This document shows positions 9,671-20,812 of a DNA stretch of 64,000 nucleotides, in pieces. Source of the stretch: Ignavibacteriota bacterium (GTDB lineage Bacteria > Bacteroidota > Ignavibacteria > Kapaibacteriales > UBA2268); NCBI GenBank assembly GCA_019637995.1, contig JAHBUQ010000001.1, positions 1,229,589 through 1,293,588 on the forward strand, in the 5' to 3' direction. The first letter of the stretch is position 1; each line of letters starts with the position of its first letter. The notes below the pieces were generated by a model, which did no database searches, was not told the origin of the DNA, and saw only the letters and a program-made list of their open reading frames with translations. The position numbers and the translations under genes are program-made.

Positions 9671-9987
9671 AATCGTAAGTCTCCTGTTTTAAAAAAATCA
9701 AATTTCATAACACTTTAATAAAGTATTTGTTTGAAACTTATTTTATAATTTTATAAGAAAAATTATTTAATCCCATCTTGTTAAATATTTAGTGGTTATT
9801 AAAAGTATAAAATATTATAAAAATTTTGGACTGTTGCAAAAATATCTATTTTTGTGTTCTTGCTTTAATGAATTGTTATGATATGTTATTTCAACAATTG
9901 TTTAAGTTCATGATTTTGATTAAACAAAAAAGGGCTGCAAAATTTTTTGCAACCCCTTAAATGATCAGGAATATAATACTTAATCAA
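9671..9987. other. Intergenic region between hppD and chemoreceptor 1
   Basis: About 317 AT-rich bases with no plausible gene. The right part (9924-9956) is the terminator of chemoreceptor 1; the left part must hold the leftward hppD promoter, but I cannot assign its elements. Confidence 0.6.
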
Positions 9988-11448
9988 TTACCAAGCTGAA
10001 GTAAGCTGTTTGCCTTTATTTGTACCTAACATATTGCTTGAACTGCCGCTAAAGCCCTTTCGACCGTCATCTACTTTGAATGATGATATCAAATCTCTTA
10101 ATTGCTCAGTCATTCTGGCGAGTTCATCAGAAGTCTTGGCTACATCTTCTACTCGTGATGTAGAATCTGCAGTTACCTTTGAAATAGCTATTACGTTCTT
10201 ACTGATTTGCTCACTCGTTGCTGACTGCTCTTCACTTGCGGCTGCAATCTGATTTACCATGTCAAGCACTTCATGGGTAGATGTCAATATCTGTTTTAAT
10301 GATTCACCTGCTAAATCTGCAAGTTCAATACCGCTTTGCACTTCTACAGTACCCTTGTTCATTGCGATTACCGCCTGCTCGGTTTCATGCTGAATACCTT
10401 TTATCATTTTAGCAATTTGCTTAGTTGCTTCAGTGGTGCGCTCTGCAAGTTTGCGGACTTCATCAGCAACAACCGCAAAACCACGACCCTGCTCACCGGC
10501 ACGGGCTGCTTCGATAGCTGCATTAAGTGCAAGCAAGTTTGTCTGGTCTGCGATATCATCAATTACAGAAATTATCTCACCAATTTGCTTGCTTGATTCG
10601 CCAAGTTGTTCGATATTTGTTGCTGAATTTTTCACCACAGTTGCTATGTCTTTCATCTTGCTCACAGTTTGTTCAACTACTTTGCCGGATTCAGATGCCA
10701 TCGAACTGTTTTTAGTTGCTACATCTGCGGTACGGCTGGCACTCATTGCATTCTCTGTAATCGTCCTGCTCATTGCCTCTACTGCATTTGCTACTTCATC
10801 TGCTTGTGCTGACTGCTCCTGAGATGCTGCAGCAAGTGATTCTGCTGTGCTGGATATTTCGTGGGCGGCACTGGCTGTATTTTGTATCGAATCACTTAGC
10901 TGAGTAATCAAATCGCTCAATGATTCTGCAAATGCATTGATATCGTTCTTTAATCTCGCAAAATCTCCCTGATATTCACTTAGAATTCGGGATGTAAGGT
11001 CGCCGGTTGCAAATATGGACATTACATTGCTCGTCTCTTCGATTGGTTCGACTACTAAATCAAGAGTTCTGTTGACTCCTTCTACTATTTTACGGAAATC
11101 TCCATGATGGTGGGTGACTTCGGCTCGCGTCTGAAGTGCGCCTGATTCTGCAGCTTCTACAAGCATTAATGCGTCTTTAACCAATGAATCTACGGCATCT
11201 ATACAACCATTGAGATTATTCTTAATTTCGTTGAAATCACCGTTATAATTGTCAGTAATTTTTGGAGGTATATCACCTTTTGAAATGCGGTCAACATATT
11301 CTGCAGCAACATTCAATGGTCCAATTACGTTATCAAGTGTTTTATTTACACCATCTATTATCGAACGGAAATCACCATTGTGCTTAGTTGCATCTGCACG
11401 GGTATCAAGTTTGCCGTCTATTGCAGCGTTAGCAAGCATATTGGCATC
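9922..11448. repeat. 1.53-kb direct repeat, copy 1 (chemoreceptor 3' end plus terminator)
   Basis: This block matches 14744-16272. In the lines I compared there is no difference except two extra T in the terminator loop of the other copy. It encodes the last ~486 residues of both chemoreceptors: the last full HAMP-like unit, the degenerate unit and the signalling domain. Identity ends abruptly within the codons for DANML. Confidence 0.92.
9924..9956 (-). terminator. Intrinsic terminator of chemoreceptor 1
   Basis: Read leftward: a hairpin from GGGGTTGCAAAA (complement of 9945-9956) and TTTTGCAGCCC (complement of 9932-9942, one G-U pair) followed by a run of T. The same terminator, with a two-base longer loop, follows chemoreceptor 2 at 14746-14780. 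Confidence 0.88.
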
Positions 11449-14400
11449 TTTTACCAATTCTTTGATGTTTTCTCTAACTTTTTCAATTGTTTCATTGATA
11501 AATACTTTCTTGCCCGGGAATACTTCAATTTTGGCATCTAAATTACCATTACCGAATTCTTTGAAACAAGCCATAGCTTTCTTCTTAACCGAAATGTGAC
11601 CATTGACCATATCATTCACGCCATGTGCCATTTCATTGTAAGCGCCTGTGAATTTATCAACATTAATTACAACATCAATATCACCTAAGTCATGTTGCTT
11701 AGACATGTAGTTCATTTCATTGATTAATCCATTAAGACTATCAATACACTGATTAAGATTATTCTTGATTTCGTTGAAATCACCGTTATAGTTATCTGTG
11801 ATTTTCGGAGGTATATCGCCCTTCGCAATTCTGTCAACATATTCTGCTGCTACGTTCAGTGGTCCGATTACATTATCAAGTGTATCGTTTACACCTTGTA
11901 CGATTGCTCTGAAATCGCCACCGTGTCTGGTTACATCTGCACGGGTATCAAGCTTACCTTCTACTGCTGCTTTTGAAAGCATTCCGGCATCAGCTACAAG
12001 TAAGTTTACGGCATCAATACATGTGTTAAGGTTGTTTTTAATTAAATTGAAATCACCATAGTATTCTTTGGTGATTTTCTCAGGTATATCACCTTTTGAA
12101 ATTCTATCAACATACTCAGCGGCGACATTCAAGGGCCCAATTACATTATCAAGTGTATCGTTTACTCCCTGAACAATAGCTCTGAAATCACCCTGATGTT
12201 TTGTAACATCAGCACGTACATCAAGTTTACCTTGAAGAGCGGCTTGTGCAAGCATTTTTGTATCTGAAATCAAATTGATAATATTTTGTCTCAATAAGTT
12301 TATTCTTTCTGTAGCAATAATTTGTTTACCTGGCAATACAGGCATTTCATGAACTAAATTACCTTCAGAATATTCAAGTAAAAGATTTAACATACCAAAA
12401 ATTGCATCTATATGAATTCGCATACCCTCGTTATAGCCGAATATTAATTCTTTATATGCTCCTTGGTATTTGTCAACATTTGCATAAGCTTCAATATCTC
12501 CTTCTTTTTGAAGTCTTGTCGTCAATGACATTTCGTCAATTAATCCGTTAAGACTGTCGATACAACCATTAAGATTATTCTTAATTTCGTTAAAATCTCC
12601 ATTATAATTATCTGTAATTTTCGGTGGTATATCACCCTTTGAAATTCTGTCAACATATTCTGCTGCTACATTCAGTGGTCCGATTACATTATCAAGTGTA
12701 TCGTTGACACCTTGGACGATTGCTCGGAAATCACCACCATGTCTTGTTGCATCGGCTCGAGTATCGAGTTTACCGTCTATTGCTGCAGTTGCCAACATCT
12801 TGGCATCGGCTACAAGTAAATCTACCGCATCGATACAGCCATTAAGATTATTCTTGATTTCGTTAAAATCGCCGTTGTAGTTATCAGTAATCTTAGGAGG
12901 TATATCACCTTTTGAAATTCTGTCAACATACTCAGCGGCTACATTGAGTGGTCCAATTACATTATCAAGTGTATCATTTACTCCTTGAACTATTGCACGG
13001 AAATCGCCACCATGTCTTGTTGCATCTGCACGGGTATCAAGTTTTCCTTCTAATGCGGCTGTTGACAACATCTTGGCGTCTTTTACAAGTAAATCTATAG
13101 CATCTATACAACCATTGAGATTATTCTTAATTTCATTGAAATCGCCGTTGTAGTTATCAGTTATCTTAGGAGGTATATCACCTTTAGAAATGCGGTCAAC
13201 ATATTCTGCTGCTACGTTCAGTGGTCCGATTACATTGTCAAGTGTGTCGTTCACACCCTGAATAATTGCACGGAAATCGCCCTGATGCTTAGTAGCATCA
13301 GCACGCGTGTCAAGCTTGCCCTGAAGAGCAGCTTGCGAAAGCATATTTGCGTCTGTTGATAATGCTTTTACAGAATTTACCATTTTCTTCATAGCATTAG
13401 CAAGTTGTCCTATTTCATCTTTCTGGTCAGTATCAATTGTGATATCCAGATTTCCAATTGAAACTTTTTCAGCGATGTTCAGACTGCTATTTATGCCTTT
13501 TACAACACTTCTAACAATTATGAATAAAACTAAAAGTACTATAAATAATGAAACAACAGTCGAAATGATAAGAACAAATCTTAATGTATTAAAAATACTG
13601 TTGTAATCTTCAGTGTACCAACCGACTGTAACATAACTGTCAATTGATTCCTGATATCTATAATATTGAGTCTTTTCTCTGCCTTCCCAATCATAAGTAA
13701 CAACACCATTTTTCGATTGAGTCATTTCCTTGAAGAAATCATAATCGGCAATACTTTTACCAACTGTAGATGCGACGGCATGAGCTGTCACGATACCTTT
13801 TGAATCTACAATATACGGGTATCCTGAACCGAAGAAACTCTTTTTGCTGAAATAATCTGATAAGGAATTATAGTTAACATCAGGAACTCCGACATATATC
13901 ATTCCTTTAATTATGCCATTTATTCTGATTGGTTCGTAAGCAGTAATAAACCATTTATCAACTACCCAAGCCCTACCTATAAAACGCTCACCTTTCTCAA
14001 TAGATTGAACAACAGGGCTATCATAACCGAGTAAAGTACCTTCAGCTCTTTTACCTTCCAAGTTCATAACATTGGTTGATACCCTTAAGTAACCTTGGGG
14101 AACTTTTTGGAATATTGTTGAAGTCGTTATACCCATTCCCTTAATCGAATCAACAATATCATAATTTTGTTGTACTTGTTTTCCGTTTAGAGTCCACTTA
14201 TTCACACTGTTACCATTAATTGAAACAGTTTCGTTAGCAGATTCAAAGATAGTTCCCATAGACTTTAAATAAGTAGAAGCAAGGTTAATACCTACTTCAA
14301 TTCTACCTTTCTTTCCCTCAACTTCCAAATCTATCATTTTCTGATAGCTATCCAAATATTCAGTTATGCTTTCATCATAAACTCCATGCAATGTATCGCT

Positions 14401-14508
14401 AACGAAATTATTGATGTAGAAACTGAAAACTAGGAAAGAAAACAAAACTATTCCACCGACTAATATGTACAGCCGGTTTCCAATCTTCATATTGTTAATA
14501 AAACTCAT
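9988..14508 (-). CDS. Giant methyl-accepting chemotaxis protein with poly-HAMP array (Cache sensor)
   Basis: A 1506-residue chemoreceptor. Order: TM1 (13-35); periplasmic Cache-type sensor (36-308, with [20 protein letters not shown] and [22 protein letters not shown], resembling the Cache_3-Cache_2 fusion); TM2 (310-333); then six near-identical ~92-residue units beginning GKLDTRAD and containing [19 protein letters not shown] and [11 protein letters not shown], each probably two HAMP domains, with divergent HAMP-like spacers after units 3 and 5; a degenerate seventh unit; and the MCP signalling domain with hairpin tip [20 protein letters not shown]. Typical MCPs are 500-700 residues with one HAMP. 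CGGAG precedes the ATG by eight bases. The 3' 1.5 kb is shared with the next gene. No che gene is in the window. Confidence 0.92.
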   Translation of the reverse strand: MSFINNMKIGNRLYILVGGIVLFSFLVFSFYINNFVSDTLHGVYDESITEYLDSYQKMIDLEVEGKKGRIEVGINLASTYLKSMGTIFESANETVSINGNSVNKWTLNGKQVQQNYDIVDSIKGMGITTSTIFQKVPQGYLRVSTNVMNLEGKRAEGTLLGYDSPVVQSIEKGERFIGRAWVVDKWFITAYEPIRINGIIKGMIYVGVPDVNYNSLSDYFSKKSFFGSGYPYIVDSKGIVTAHAVASTVGKSIADYDFFKEMTQSKNGVVTYDWEGREKTQYYRYQESIDSYVTVGWYTEDYNSIFNTLRFVLIISTVVSLFIVLLVLFIIVRSVVKGINSSLNIAEKVSIGNLDITIDTDQKDEIGQLANAMKKMVNSVKALSTDANMLSQAALQGKLDTRADATKHQGDFRAIIQGVNDTLDNVIGPLNVAAEYVDRISKGDIPPKITDNYNGDFNEIKNNLNGCIDAIDLLVKDAKMLSTAALEGKLDTRADATRHGGDFRAIVQGVNDTLDNVIGPLNVAAEYVDRISKGDIPPKITDNYNGDFNEIKNNLNGCIDAVDLLVADAKMLATAAIDGKLDTRADATRHGGDFRAIVQGVNDTLDNVIGPLNVAAEYVDRISKGDIPPKITDNYNGDFNEIKNNLNGCIDSLNGLIDEMSLTTRLQKEGDIEAYANVDKYQGAYKELIFGYNEGMRIHIDAIFGMLNLLLEYSEGNLVHEMPVLPGKQIIATERINLLRQNIINLISDTKMLAQAALQGKLDVRADVTKHQGDFRAIVQGVNDTLDNVIGPLNVAAEYVDRISKGDIPEKITKEYYGDFNLIKNNLNTCIDAVNLLVADAGMLSKAAVEGKLDTRADVTRHGGDFRAIVQGVNDTLDNVIGPLNVAAEYVDRIAKGDIPPKITDNYNGDFNEIKNNLNQCIDSLNGLINEMNYMSKQHDLGDIDVVINVDKFTGAYNEMAHGVNDMVNGHISVKKKAMACFKEFGNGNLDAKIEVFPGKKVFINETIEKVRENIKELVKDANMLANAAIDGKLDTRADATKHNGDFRSIIDGVNKTLDNVIGPLNVAAEYVDRISKGDIPPKITDNYNGDFNEIKNNLNGCIDAVDSLVKDALMLVEAAESGALQTRAEVTHHHGDFRKIVEGVNRTLDLVVEPIEETSNVMSIFATGDLTSRILSEYQGDFARLKNDINAFAESLSDLITQLSDSIQNTASAAHEISSTAESLAAASQEQSAQADEVANAVEAMSRTITENAMSASRTADVATKNSSMASESGKVVEQTVSKMKDIATVVKNSATNIEQLGESSKQIGEIISVIDDIADQTNLLALNAAIEAARAGEQGRGFAVVADEVRKLAERTTEATKQIAKMIKGIQHETEQAVIAMNKGTVEVQSGIELADLAGESLKQILTSTHEVLDMVNQIAAASEEQSATSEQISKNVIAISKVTADSTSRVEDVAKTSDELARMTEQLRDLISSFKVDDGRKGFSGSSSNMLGTNKGKQLTSAW

Positions 14509-14562
14509 ATTTAAAACTCCGTAAATTAATATTAATTAATTGATTTTATTTTTTATTTTTGT

Positions 14563-14581
14563 ATATTGCAAGTTGCAATAT
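14563..14581. promoter_or_regulatory. Candidate operator: 19-base perfect palindrome upstream of chemoreceptor 1
   Basis: ATATTGCAA and TTGCAATAT flank one central base. It lies 55 bases upstream of the chemoreceptor 1 start, where a promoter or operator would sit. The regulator is unknown. Confidence 0.45.
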
Positions 14582-14743
14582 CAAAACAACAAATTTATAA
14601 ATACGTTAAACACACAAACAAAATTAAGAAAATTTTCAATATTATTTCTGATTTATTTATAATTTTGTTGTTTTTTTTGATTTTTACGTACATATATTAC
14701 AAAACCTAATATCAATTAATAATTTCAAAGTTCTTCAACACAA

Positions 14744-16272
14744 AAACAAAAAAGGGCTGCAAAATTTTTTTTGCAACCCCTTAAATGATCAGGAATATAA
14801 TACTTAATCAATTACCAAGCTGAAGTAAGCTGTTTGCCTTTATTTGTACCTAACATATTGCTTGAACTGCCGCTAAAGCCCTTTCGACCGTCATCTACTT
14901 TGAATGATGATATCAAATCTCTTAATTGCTCAGTCATTCTGGCGAGTTCATCAGAAGTCTTGGCTACATCTTCTACTCGTGATGTAGAATCTGCAGTTAC
15001 CTTTGAAATAGCTATTACGTTCTTACTGATTTGCTCACTCGTTGCTGACTGCTCTTCACTTGCGGCTGCAATCTGATTTACCATGTCAAGCACTTCATGG
15101 GTAGATGTCAATATCTGTTTTAATGATTCACCTGCTAAATCTGCAAGTTCAATACCGCTTTGCACTTCTACAGTACCCTTGTTCATTGCGATTACCGCCT
15201 GCTCGGTTTCATGCTGAATACCTTTTATCATTTTAGCAATTTGCTTAGTTGCTTCAGTGGTGCGCTCTGCAAGTTTGCGGACTTCATCAGCAACAACCGC
15301 AAAACCACGACCCTGCTCACCGGCACGGGCTGCTTCGATAGCTGCATTAAGTGCAAGCAAGTTTGTCTGGTCTGCGATATCATCAATTACAGAAATTATC
15401 TCACCAATTTGCTTGCTTGATTCGCCAAGTTGTTCGATATTTGTTGCTGAATTTTTCACCACAGTTGCTATGTCTTTCATCTTGCTCACAGTTTGTTCAA
15501 CTACTTTGCCGGATTCAGATGCCATCGAACTGTTTTTAGTTGCTACATCTGCGGTACGGCTGGCACTCATTGCATTCTCTGTAATCGTCCTGCTCATTGC
15601 CTCTACTGCATTTGCTACTTCATCTGCTTGTGCTGACTGCTCCTGAGATGCTGCAGCAAGTGATTCTGCTGTGCTGGATATTTCGTGGGCGGCACTGGCT
15701 GTATTTTGTATCGAATCACTTAGCTGAGTAATCAAATCGCTCAATGATTCTGCAAATGCATTGATATCGTTCTTTAATCTCGCAAAATCTCCCTGATATT
15801 CACTTAGAATTCGGGATGTAAGGTCGCCGGTTGCAAATATGGACATTACATTGCTCGTCTCTTCGATTGGTTCGACTACTAAATCAAGAGTTCTGTTGAC
15901 TCCTTCTACTATTTTACGGAAATCTCCATGATGGTGGGTGACTTCGGCTCGCGTCTGAAGTGCGCCTGATTCTGCAGCTTCTACAAGCATTAATGCGTCT
16001 TTAACCAATGAATCTACGGCATCTATACAACCATTGAGATTATTCTTAATTTCGTTGAAATCACCGTTATAATTGTCAGTAATTTTTGGAGGTATATCAC
16101 CTTTTGAAATGCGGTCAACATATTCTGCAGCAACATTCAATGGTCCAATTACGTTATCAAGTGTTTTATTTACACCATCTATTATCGAACGGAAATCACC
16201 ATTGTGCTTAGTTGCATCTGCACGGGTATCAAGTTTGCCGTCTATTGCAGCGTTAGCAAGCATATTGGCATC
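14744..16272. repeat. 1.53-kb direct repeat, copy 2 (chemoreceptor 3' end plus terminator)
   Basis: Partner of 9922-11448, offset 4824 bases in the coding part. It ends where chemoreceptor 2 diverges into its own spacer ([16 protein letters not shown] against [13 protein letters not shown] in receptor 1). Confidence 0.92.
14746..14780 (-). terminator. Intrinsic terminator of chemoreceptor 2
   Basis: Same hairpin as at 9924-9956 (arms 14754-14764 and 14769-14780) with eight T in the middle instead of six, followed leftward by a T run on the transcript. It is part of the duplicated block. Confidence 0.88.
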
Positions 16273-19200
16273 GTCACGTAAGGATTTAACAGCATTTACA
16301 AAAACATTTATGGCTGATTTTATTTCAAAAAGTGTTTTGTAAGCGAGTTTCGTATCGGCATCAGGTGTTGTAAAATCAACTTCTGCAGTTAAATCGCCAC
16401 TTGCTAATTGTTTTAAACCGGCTACTAACTTTTTAGTTTCTCCATCCTGATACGAAGCTATCTTCTCTATCTTACGCATATTGTTCTTTATTTCGGTCTG
16501 ATCCATAACCACTTCAAACGCTCCTATTGCTTTTCCGCTCTTATCACGGATTGGTATAGCAGAGTATTTGATTTCTAAGTCATGTCCACCAGGATGAGCG
16601 TCGGTTTCTTGAGTTACATTCTTATTGCTGTTCATTGTCATAGCACAAGCACAGTCTTTAGTTTGACACTGTGACGTTTTGAAATGATTGAAACATTTTG
16701 AACCTTCAAGTTCTTTGCCTTTTTTGTTATCAAGACTTGCACCAAGCTCATTCATGTAAAGTATATTGAAGTCATTATCAATTGCCATTGCCGGTATTGG
16801 AAGACTATCAATAAGGGTAGTCATTGAATCCATACTATCATTTATGCCTTCTATGATTTCGCGGAAATCACCACTGTGTCTGCTTGCTTCAGCTCTGTAT
16901 CTCAACTTGCCAACTGCAATGTTTTTTCCTAAATCCTTTGTATCTTTTATCATTGAGTTCACGGCATCTATGCAACCATTGAGATTATTCTTAATTTCGT
17001 TAAAGTCTCCGTTATAGTTATCTGTAATTTTTGGTGGTATATCACCCTTTGAAATTCTGTCCACATATTCTGCTGCTACGTTAAGTGGACCGATTACATT
17101 GTCAAGTGTATCATTCACGCCTTGTACGATTGCTCGGAAATCGCCACCGTGTCTTGTTGCATCGGCTCGAGTATCGAGTTTACCGTCTATTGCCGCATTA
17201 GCAAGCATCTTGGCGTCTTTTACAAGTAAATCTACGGCATCTATACAGCCATTAAGATTATTCTTAATTTCGTTAAAATCTCCATTGTAATTATCTGTAA
17301 TTTTCGGAGGTATATCACCCTTTGATATTCTGTCTATGTATTCAGCGGCTACATTTAAAGGACCTATAATGGCATTTAACAAGTCGTTTATACCTTGTCT
17401 TAGCTTCAAATAATCACCTTTCGCATTTCCAAGCTCAATACGTTGGTCAAGTTGACCTGCTTGGGCAGCAGCAATCAAATCAATTATTAAGAAGATAGTA
17501 TTTTTCTGTGCAGTTATATCTGTAGCAAATTTTACTACTTTGAATACATTGCCGTTCTGGTCTTTTACTGGAGTATAAGATGCCTGTATCCATATTTCTT
17601 TGCCACCTTTGCCAAATCGCTGGAATTCTGCGGTTTGGGCTTCGCCACGTCTTAATGCTTCCCAGAATTGTTTATATTCAATTGAACTTGCAAATTCTTT
17701 ATTCACAAAAATTGAATGATGCTTGCCTTGTACTTCTTCAAGAGCATAACCCACTGCACCCAAGAAATGATGATTTGCACGCAAGATGGTTCCATCCGGC
17801 TTAAATTCAATTACTGCCTGTGATTCATTAATACCGCTGATTTGTCCTTCGTAATCAGCATTCTTTAGTTTTTGAGCTGTGATGTCAGATGCATATTTAA
17901 CTACTTTGAATACCTTACCACTCATATCTTTTATTGGAGTATATGATGCCTGTATCCAAATTTCATTACCGCCTTTTCCAAAACGCTGGAATTCACCGGC
18001 TTTTGTAATACCTGCTCTTAATTCTTCCCAGAACTGTTTATATTCATTTGAGTTTGCATAACTGTTATCAGCAAAAATTGAATGATGTTTACCTTGTACT
18101 TCTTCAAGAGAATAGCCGACAGTACCTAAGAAATGATGATTTGCACGAATAATTGTACCATCAGGTTGGAACTCGATGACCGCCTGAGATTGATTGATCC
18201 CGCGTATTTGTCCCTGATAATCAACATTTAAGTCAATATTGGCATTCAAATTATTCTTGATTTCATTAAAATCACCGAAATATTCATCAGTAATCTTTGG
18301 AGGAATATCACCTTTGGAAATTCTGTCAATATATTCTGCAGCTACGTTGAGTGGTCCAATTACGTTATCAAGTGTATCGTTTACTCCCTGAATAATAGCT
18401 CTAAAGTCACCACCGTGTCTTGTTGCATCTGAACGGGTATCAAGTTTACCAACACGTGCTGCATCAGATAACATTTTGGCATCTTTTACAAGTAAATCTA
18501 CTGCATCAATACAGCCATTAAGATTGTTCTTAATTTCATTGAAATCGCCGTTGTAGTTATCAGTTATCTTAGGAGGTATATCACCCTTAGAAATGCGGTC
18601 AACATATTCTGCTGCTACGTTCAATGGTCCGATAACAGCATCAAGAGTTTGATTTATACCAACAACTATATCCCTAAACTGAGAATTAATTGTATCAGGA
18701 TTGCCCCGTGTATCAAGTTTTCCTTCAACAGCAGCTTTTGAAAGTCTTTCAACTTCGTTAAGCATTGATTTAATTATGCTTAGAATTCTTTTTGTCATAA
18801 ATACAACCAATAAAATAGCTCCTAGAATAGCAACAACAGTAATTATTATTATTGTTGTTGTTGTTGTTCTTGCGGAGTTTACCATAACTTCATCTGTTAT
18901 TATATTTGCCTCTGTTGTCTTAATAATATCTGTAAGCAAATCTCCCACTCTTTCAAGTGATACCATTGTTTCATTTTCATATACATCAACAATTTTTTTA
19001 GATTTTTCTTCTTTTGTTAATGTATTATCCTCATGAATTTTGGCAATTTTTGTTGACGAACCATGAAGAGTTGTATGGTGCGATTCAATTTCCTCAAATA
19101 TTGGCTTTAGCTGTGGAATGAATTCTTCCGCTTTCGTTCTGTCCTCGCTGTAATACCATTTACCAAAGTCACATAATCTATGGTCTTGTTGTACATTCAT

Positions 19201-19422
19201 TACGTAATGTTCCTGGTCAATCACAAACTTAGCCAAATTAAGAGACCATTTTAAATGGTCAACATGTTTTTGAGTTGTAATTGCCTTCAAATCATTTCCA
19301 CGCACAACTAAATCTGCATTAGTTACAATCTGGTTGATACCATATATTGCTATCAATGAATAAATAGTGAAAAATACAATCATCACTACAAAAGTGATTT
19401 GCATCTGTTTTGTTAACTTCAT
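14812..19422 (-). CDS. Giant methyl-accepting chemotaxis protein with CZB, three PAS and poly-HAMP array
   Basis: A 1536-residue chemoreceptor. Order: TM1 (about 9-30); extracytoplasmic CZB-like zinc-binding domain (about 52-126) with HLKWSLNLA, the core C-D-F-G-K-W-Y-Y (C84) and HHTTLH; a Thr-rich stretch leading into TM2 (about 186-209); two ~92-residue HAMP-like units; two tandem PAS domains, each with RANHHFLG and EFQRFGKGG; two more units; a third PAS with the cysteine cluster CFNHF...[10 protein letters not shown]; one full and one degenerate unit; MCP signalling domain identical to receptor 1. Start set at the ATG at 19422, which has GGAG six bases upstream; the frame can be extended four codons to a TTG, but that would place GGAG inside the gene. 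The PAS pair resembles redox- or ligand-sensing PAS; cofactor unknown. Confidence 0.92.
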   Translation of the reverse strand: MKLTKQMQITFVVMIVFFTIYSLIAIYGINQIVTNADLVVRGNDLKAITTQKHVDHLKWSLNLAKFVIDQEHYVMNVQQDHRLCDFGKWYYSEDRTKAEEFIPQLKPIFEEIESHHTTLHGSSTKIAKIHEDNTLTKEEKSKKIVDVYENETMVSLERVGDLLTDIIKTTEANIITDEVMVNSARTTTTTIIIITVVAILGAILLVVFMTKRILSIIKSMLNEVERLSKAAVEGKLDTRGNPDTINSQFRDIVVGINQTLDAVIGPLNVAAEYVDRISKGDIPPKITDNYNGDFNEIKNNLNGCIDAVDLLVKDAKMLSDAARVGKLDTRSDATRHGGDFRAIIQGVNDTLDNVIGPLNVAAEYIDRISKGDIPPKITDEYFGDFNEIKNNLNANIDLNVDYQGQIRGINQSQAVIEFQPDGTIIRANHHFLGTVGYSLEEVQGKHHSIFADNSYANSNEYKQFWEELRAGITKAGEFQRFGKGGNEIWIQASYTPIKDMSGKVFKVVKYASDITAQKLKNADYEGQISGINESQAVIEFKPDGTILRANHHFLGAVGYALEEVQGKHHSIFVNKEFASSIEYKQFWEALRRGEAQTAEFQRFGKGGKEIWIQASYTPVKDQNGNVFKVVKFATDITAQKNTIFLIIDLIAAAQAGQLDQRIELGNAKGDYLKLRQGINDLLNAIIGPLNVAAEYIDRISKGDIPPKITDNYNGDFNEIKNNLNGCIDAVDLLVKDAKMLANAAIDGKLDTRADATRHGGDFRAIVQGVNDTLDNVIGPLNVAAEYVDRISKGDIPPKITDNYNGDFNEIKNNLNGCIDAVNSMIKDTKDLGKNIAVGKLRYRAEASRHSGDFREIIEGINDSMDSMTTLIDSLPIPAMAIDNDFNILYMNELGASLDNKKGKELEGSKCFNHFKTSQCQTKDCACAMTMNSNKNVTQETDAHPGGHDLEIKYSAIPIRDKSGKAIGAFEVVMDQTEIKNNMRKIEKIASYQDGETKKLVAGLKQLASGDLTAEVDFTTPDADTKLAYKTLFEIKSAINVFVNAVKSLRDDANMLANAAIDGKLDTRADATKHNGDFRSIIDGVNKTLDNVIGPLNVAAEYVDRISKGDIPPKITDNYNGDFNEIKNNLNGCIDAVDSLVKDALMLVEAAESGALQTRAEVTHHHGDFRKIVEGVNRTLDLVVEPIEETSNVMSIFATGDLTSRILSEYQGDFARLKNDINAFAESLSDLITQLSDSIQNTASAAHEISSTAESLAAASQEQSAQADEVANAVEAMSRTITENAMSASRTADVATKNSSMASESGKVVEQTVSKMKDIATVVKNSATNIEQLGESSKQIGEIISVIDDIADQTNLLALNAAIEAARAGEQGRGFAVVADEVRKLAERTTEATKQIAKMIKGIQHETEQAVIAMNKGTVEVQSGIELADLAGESLKQILTSTHEVLDMVNQIAAASEEQSATSEQISKNVIAISKVTADSTSRVEDVAKTSDELARMTEQLRDLISSFKVDDGRKGFSGSSSNMLGTNKGKQLTSAW

Positions 19423-19605
19423 AGCACACTCCAATTTTATTGAACAAAAATTATTTCAAAAATCTTTTTTTTAAAATAACATTAACAAGAATTTAATATA
19501 CAATAAATATTTTAATTTTTTGATTTATTATTTTTTTTTTGAAAATATAATATTCATTTTTTAAATATATTTATTTTTAAATAAGACTAATATATTTATT
19601 ATGGT

Positions 19606-19639
19606 TACGATGATTATATTTTAAAATATAATCATCGTA
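19606..19639. repeat. 34-base perfect palindrome
   Basis: The sequence TACGATGATTATATTTT is followed immediately by its exact reverse complement, with no loop. It lies about 185-215 bases upstream of chemoreceptor 2. It could be a dimeric regulator site or a cruciform/attenuator; without a T tract it is not an obvious terminator. Confidence 0.8.
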
Positions 19640-19927
19640 TTTTATTAATTATGAAATACAAAATTCCTGCTATGCTTAAATCATATATTAATGTTCACTT
19701 AATAAATTACAAATTAGATTAAATATAATCAATATATACTTCATAATTTAAGTGATTCAGAATTTATCAATTATAATAATAATTAACATGTATTTCAACT
19801 ATATGAAGTTATTTATTATCAAAACAGTAGATTTGGGAAAGTTGATTACCAATTATTCAGGAAGTTTTCAATCAATTTAATATGAGCAATTTTTTCAACT
19901 ATCATATCACAGTTTTATATAGCCATT

Positions 19928-19984
19928 CTGAGCGAAATCTAAGTATGTAAACAATTGATTAACATACGTTTCGACTTCGCTCAG
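19928..19984. repeat. Imperfect inverted repeat (REP-like)
   Basis: Outer arms CTGAGCGAA (19928-19936) and TTCGCTCAG (19976-19984), inner arms GTATGT (19943-19948) and ACATAC (19962-19967), around an AATTG centre. The more GC-rich arms stand out from the AT-rich surroundings. It resembles short intergenic palindromes dispersed in FCB-group genomes; whether it recurs in this genome cannot be seen here. Confidence 0.55.
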
Positions 19985-20028
19985 TCTAACTATTAAAAAA
20001 TGAAGATATTGAATTATAAAAAGTTTCT

Positions 20029-20667
20029 TTACCCAAGTAAAGAAATCAAATTTTTATTTAAAGTATATTGTCCGACCCACTGGGCTTCAGCTAAAACATG
20101 TCCCTGAATTGAACTTATCAGTTCTCTGCCTGTAAAATTACCACTTAGTCCTAAAGTTTCTACATCCAGAGCAAATACTTTAAAATGATAGTGATGTATT
20201 CTTTCGTCATTCCATGGAGGACAAGGACCATCATAACCGCCATAAAAACCTTTCATGTTTTCATCATTGGCAAACCAATTTGTATAATCATTAATACCTG
20301 TTATGCCACCATAATGAGTTTTTCCGGGTGTCTTGCCTCTTTCGGTTACTCCTGTAGAGTCAGCACCACTGTCAATTTTTGTGACAATAGCGGGAATATC
20401 GGCAAGGACCCAATGATAAAAGTCAACACGAGGTAAATCAGCAGGTACTGTTTTCCCTTCAACATTTACATCATCTCCAACTGAAGGGACATCAGGGTCA
20501 ACGCAGACCAAAGCAAATGATTTAGTATTTGAAGGAAAATCAGACCAGTTAATAGCAGGATTAATATTATTTCCCATAGTAATGCCGCCATCAGCTGTAG
20601 GAACACATAGTGCATGTTTATACGAAACTCTTGCACCGTGTTCAAATGTTGGTATATGTACCTTCAT
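20029..20667 (-). CDS. YbhB/YbcL family PEBP (Raf kinase inhibitor-like) protein
   Basis: A 212-residue protein of the phosphatidylethanolamine-binding family. Seen: NINPAINWSDFP near the N-terminus, the ligand-pocket motif LVCVDPDVP (D-P-D), FYHWVLADIP, GYDGPCPPWND and HHYHFKVFALD. The bacterial family is small, soluble and of unclear function. No signal peptide, so probably cytoplasmic. The ATG at 20667 has AGGAG eight bases upstream; a GTG codon directly before it is also possible. It is somewhat longer than the E. coli members because of an insertion before the GYDGP motif. Confidence 0.9.
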   Translation of the reverse strand: MKVHIPTFEHGARVSYKHALCVPTADGGITMGNNINPAINWSDFPSNTKSFALVCVDPDVPSVGDDVNVEGKTVPADLPRVDFYHWVLADIPAIVTKIDSGADSTGVTERGKTPGKTHYGGITGINDYTNWFANDENMKGFYGGYDGPCPPWNDERIHHYHFKVFALDVETLGLSGNFTGRELISSIQGHVLAEAQWVGQYTLNKNLISLLG

Positions 20668-20812
20668 CACATTCTCTCCTAAAATATTTTAACAAATTTT
20701 TGATTTATACTGATTTTTAGAAGATATAAACAAAGTAATATTGTATTAATAATGTTTATAATTGTCAAACTCATAAAATGACATGATAAACACAAATAAA
20801 TATAAAATATAA

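Larger units (their letters stand above)
14509..14811. other. Intergenic region between the two chemoreceptors
   Basis: About 303 AT-rich bases with no gene. It contains a perfect odd palindrome at 14563-14581 upstream of chemoreceptor 1 and the chemoreceptor 2 terminator at 14746-14780, so the two receptors are probably separate transcription units. Confidence 0.7.
19423..20028. other. 600-base AT-rich intergenic region upstream of chemoreceptor 2
   Basis: No plausible gene. It contains the upstream region of chemoreceptor 2 and two structured elements listed separately: a 34-base perfect palindrome (19606-19639) and a longer imperfect inverted repeat (19928-19984). The rest is low-complexity A/T sequence. 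Confidence 0.7.

Noticed and set aside
10010..12061. Several long plus-strand frames (up to 129 codons) inside both chemoreceptor genes
   Set aside because: They are antisense to well-supported repeats, lack ribosome-binding sites and recur only because the coding repeats recur.
18845..18870. TTG/TTA triplet run in chemoreceptor 2 as a slippage microsatellite
   Set aside because: It encodes a Thr/Ile stretch entering TM2 in frame; length change by triplets would not switch the gene off, and no variation can be seen in one sequence.
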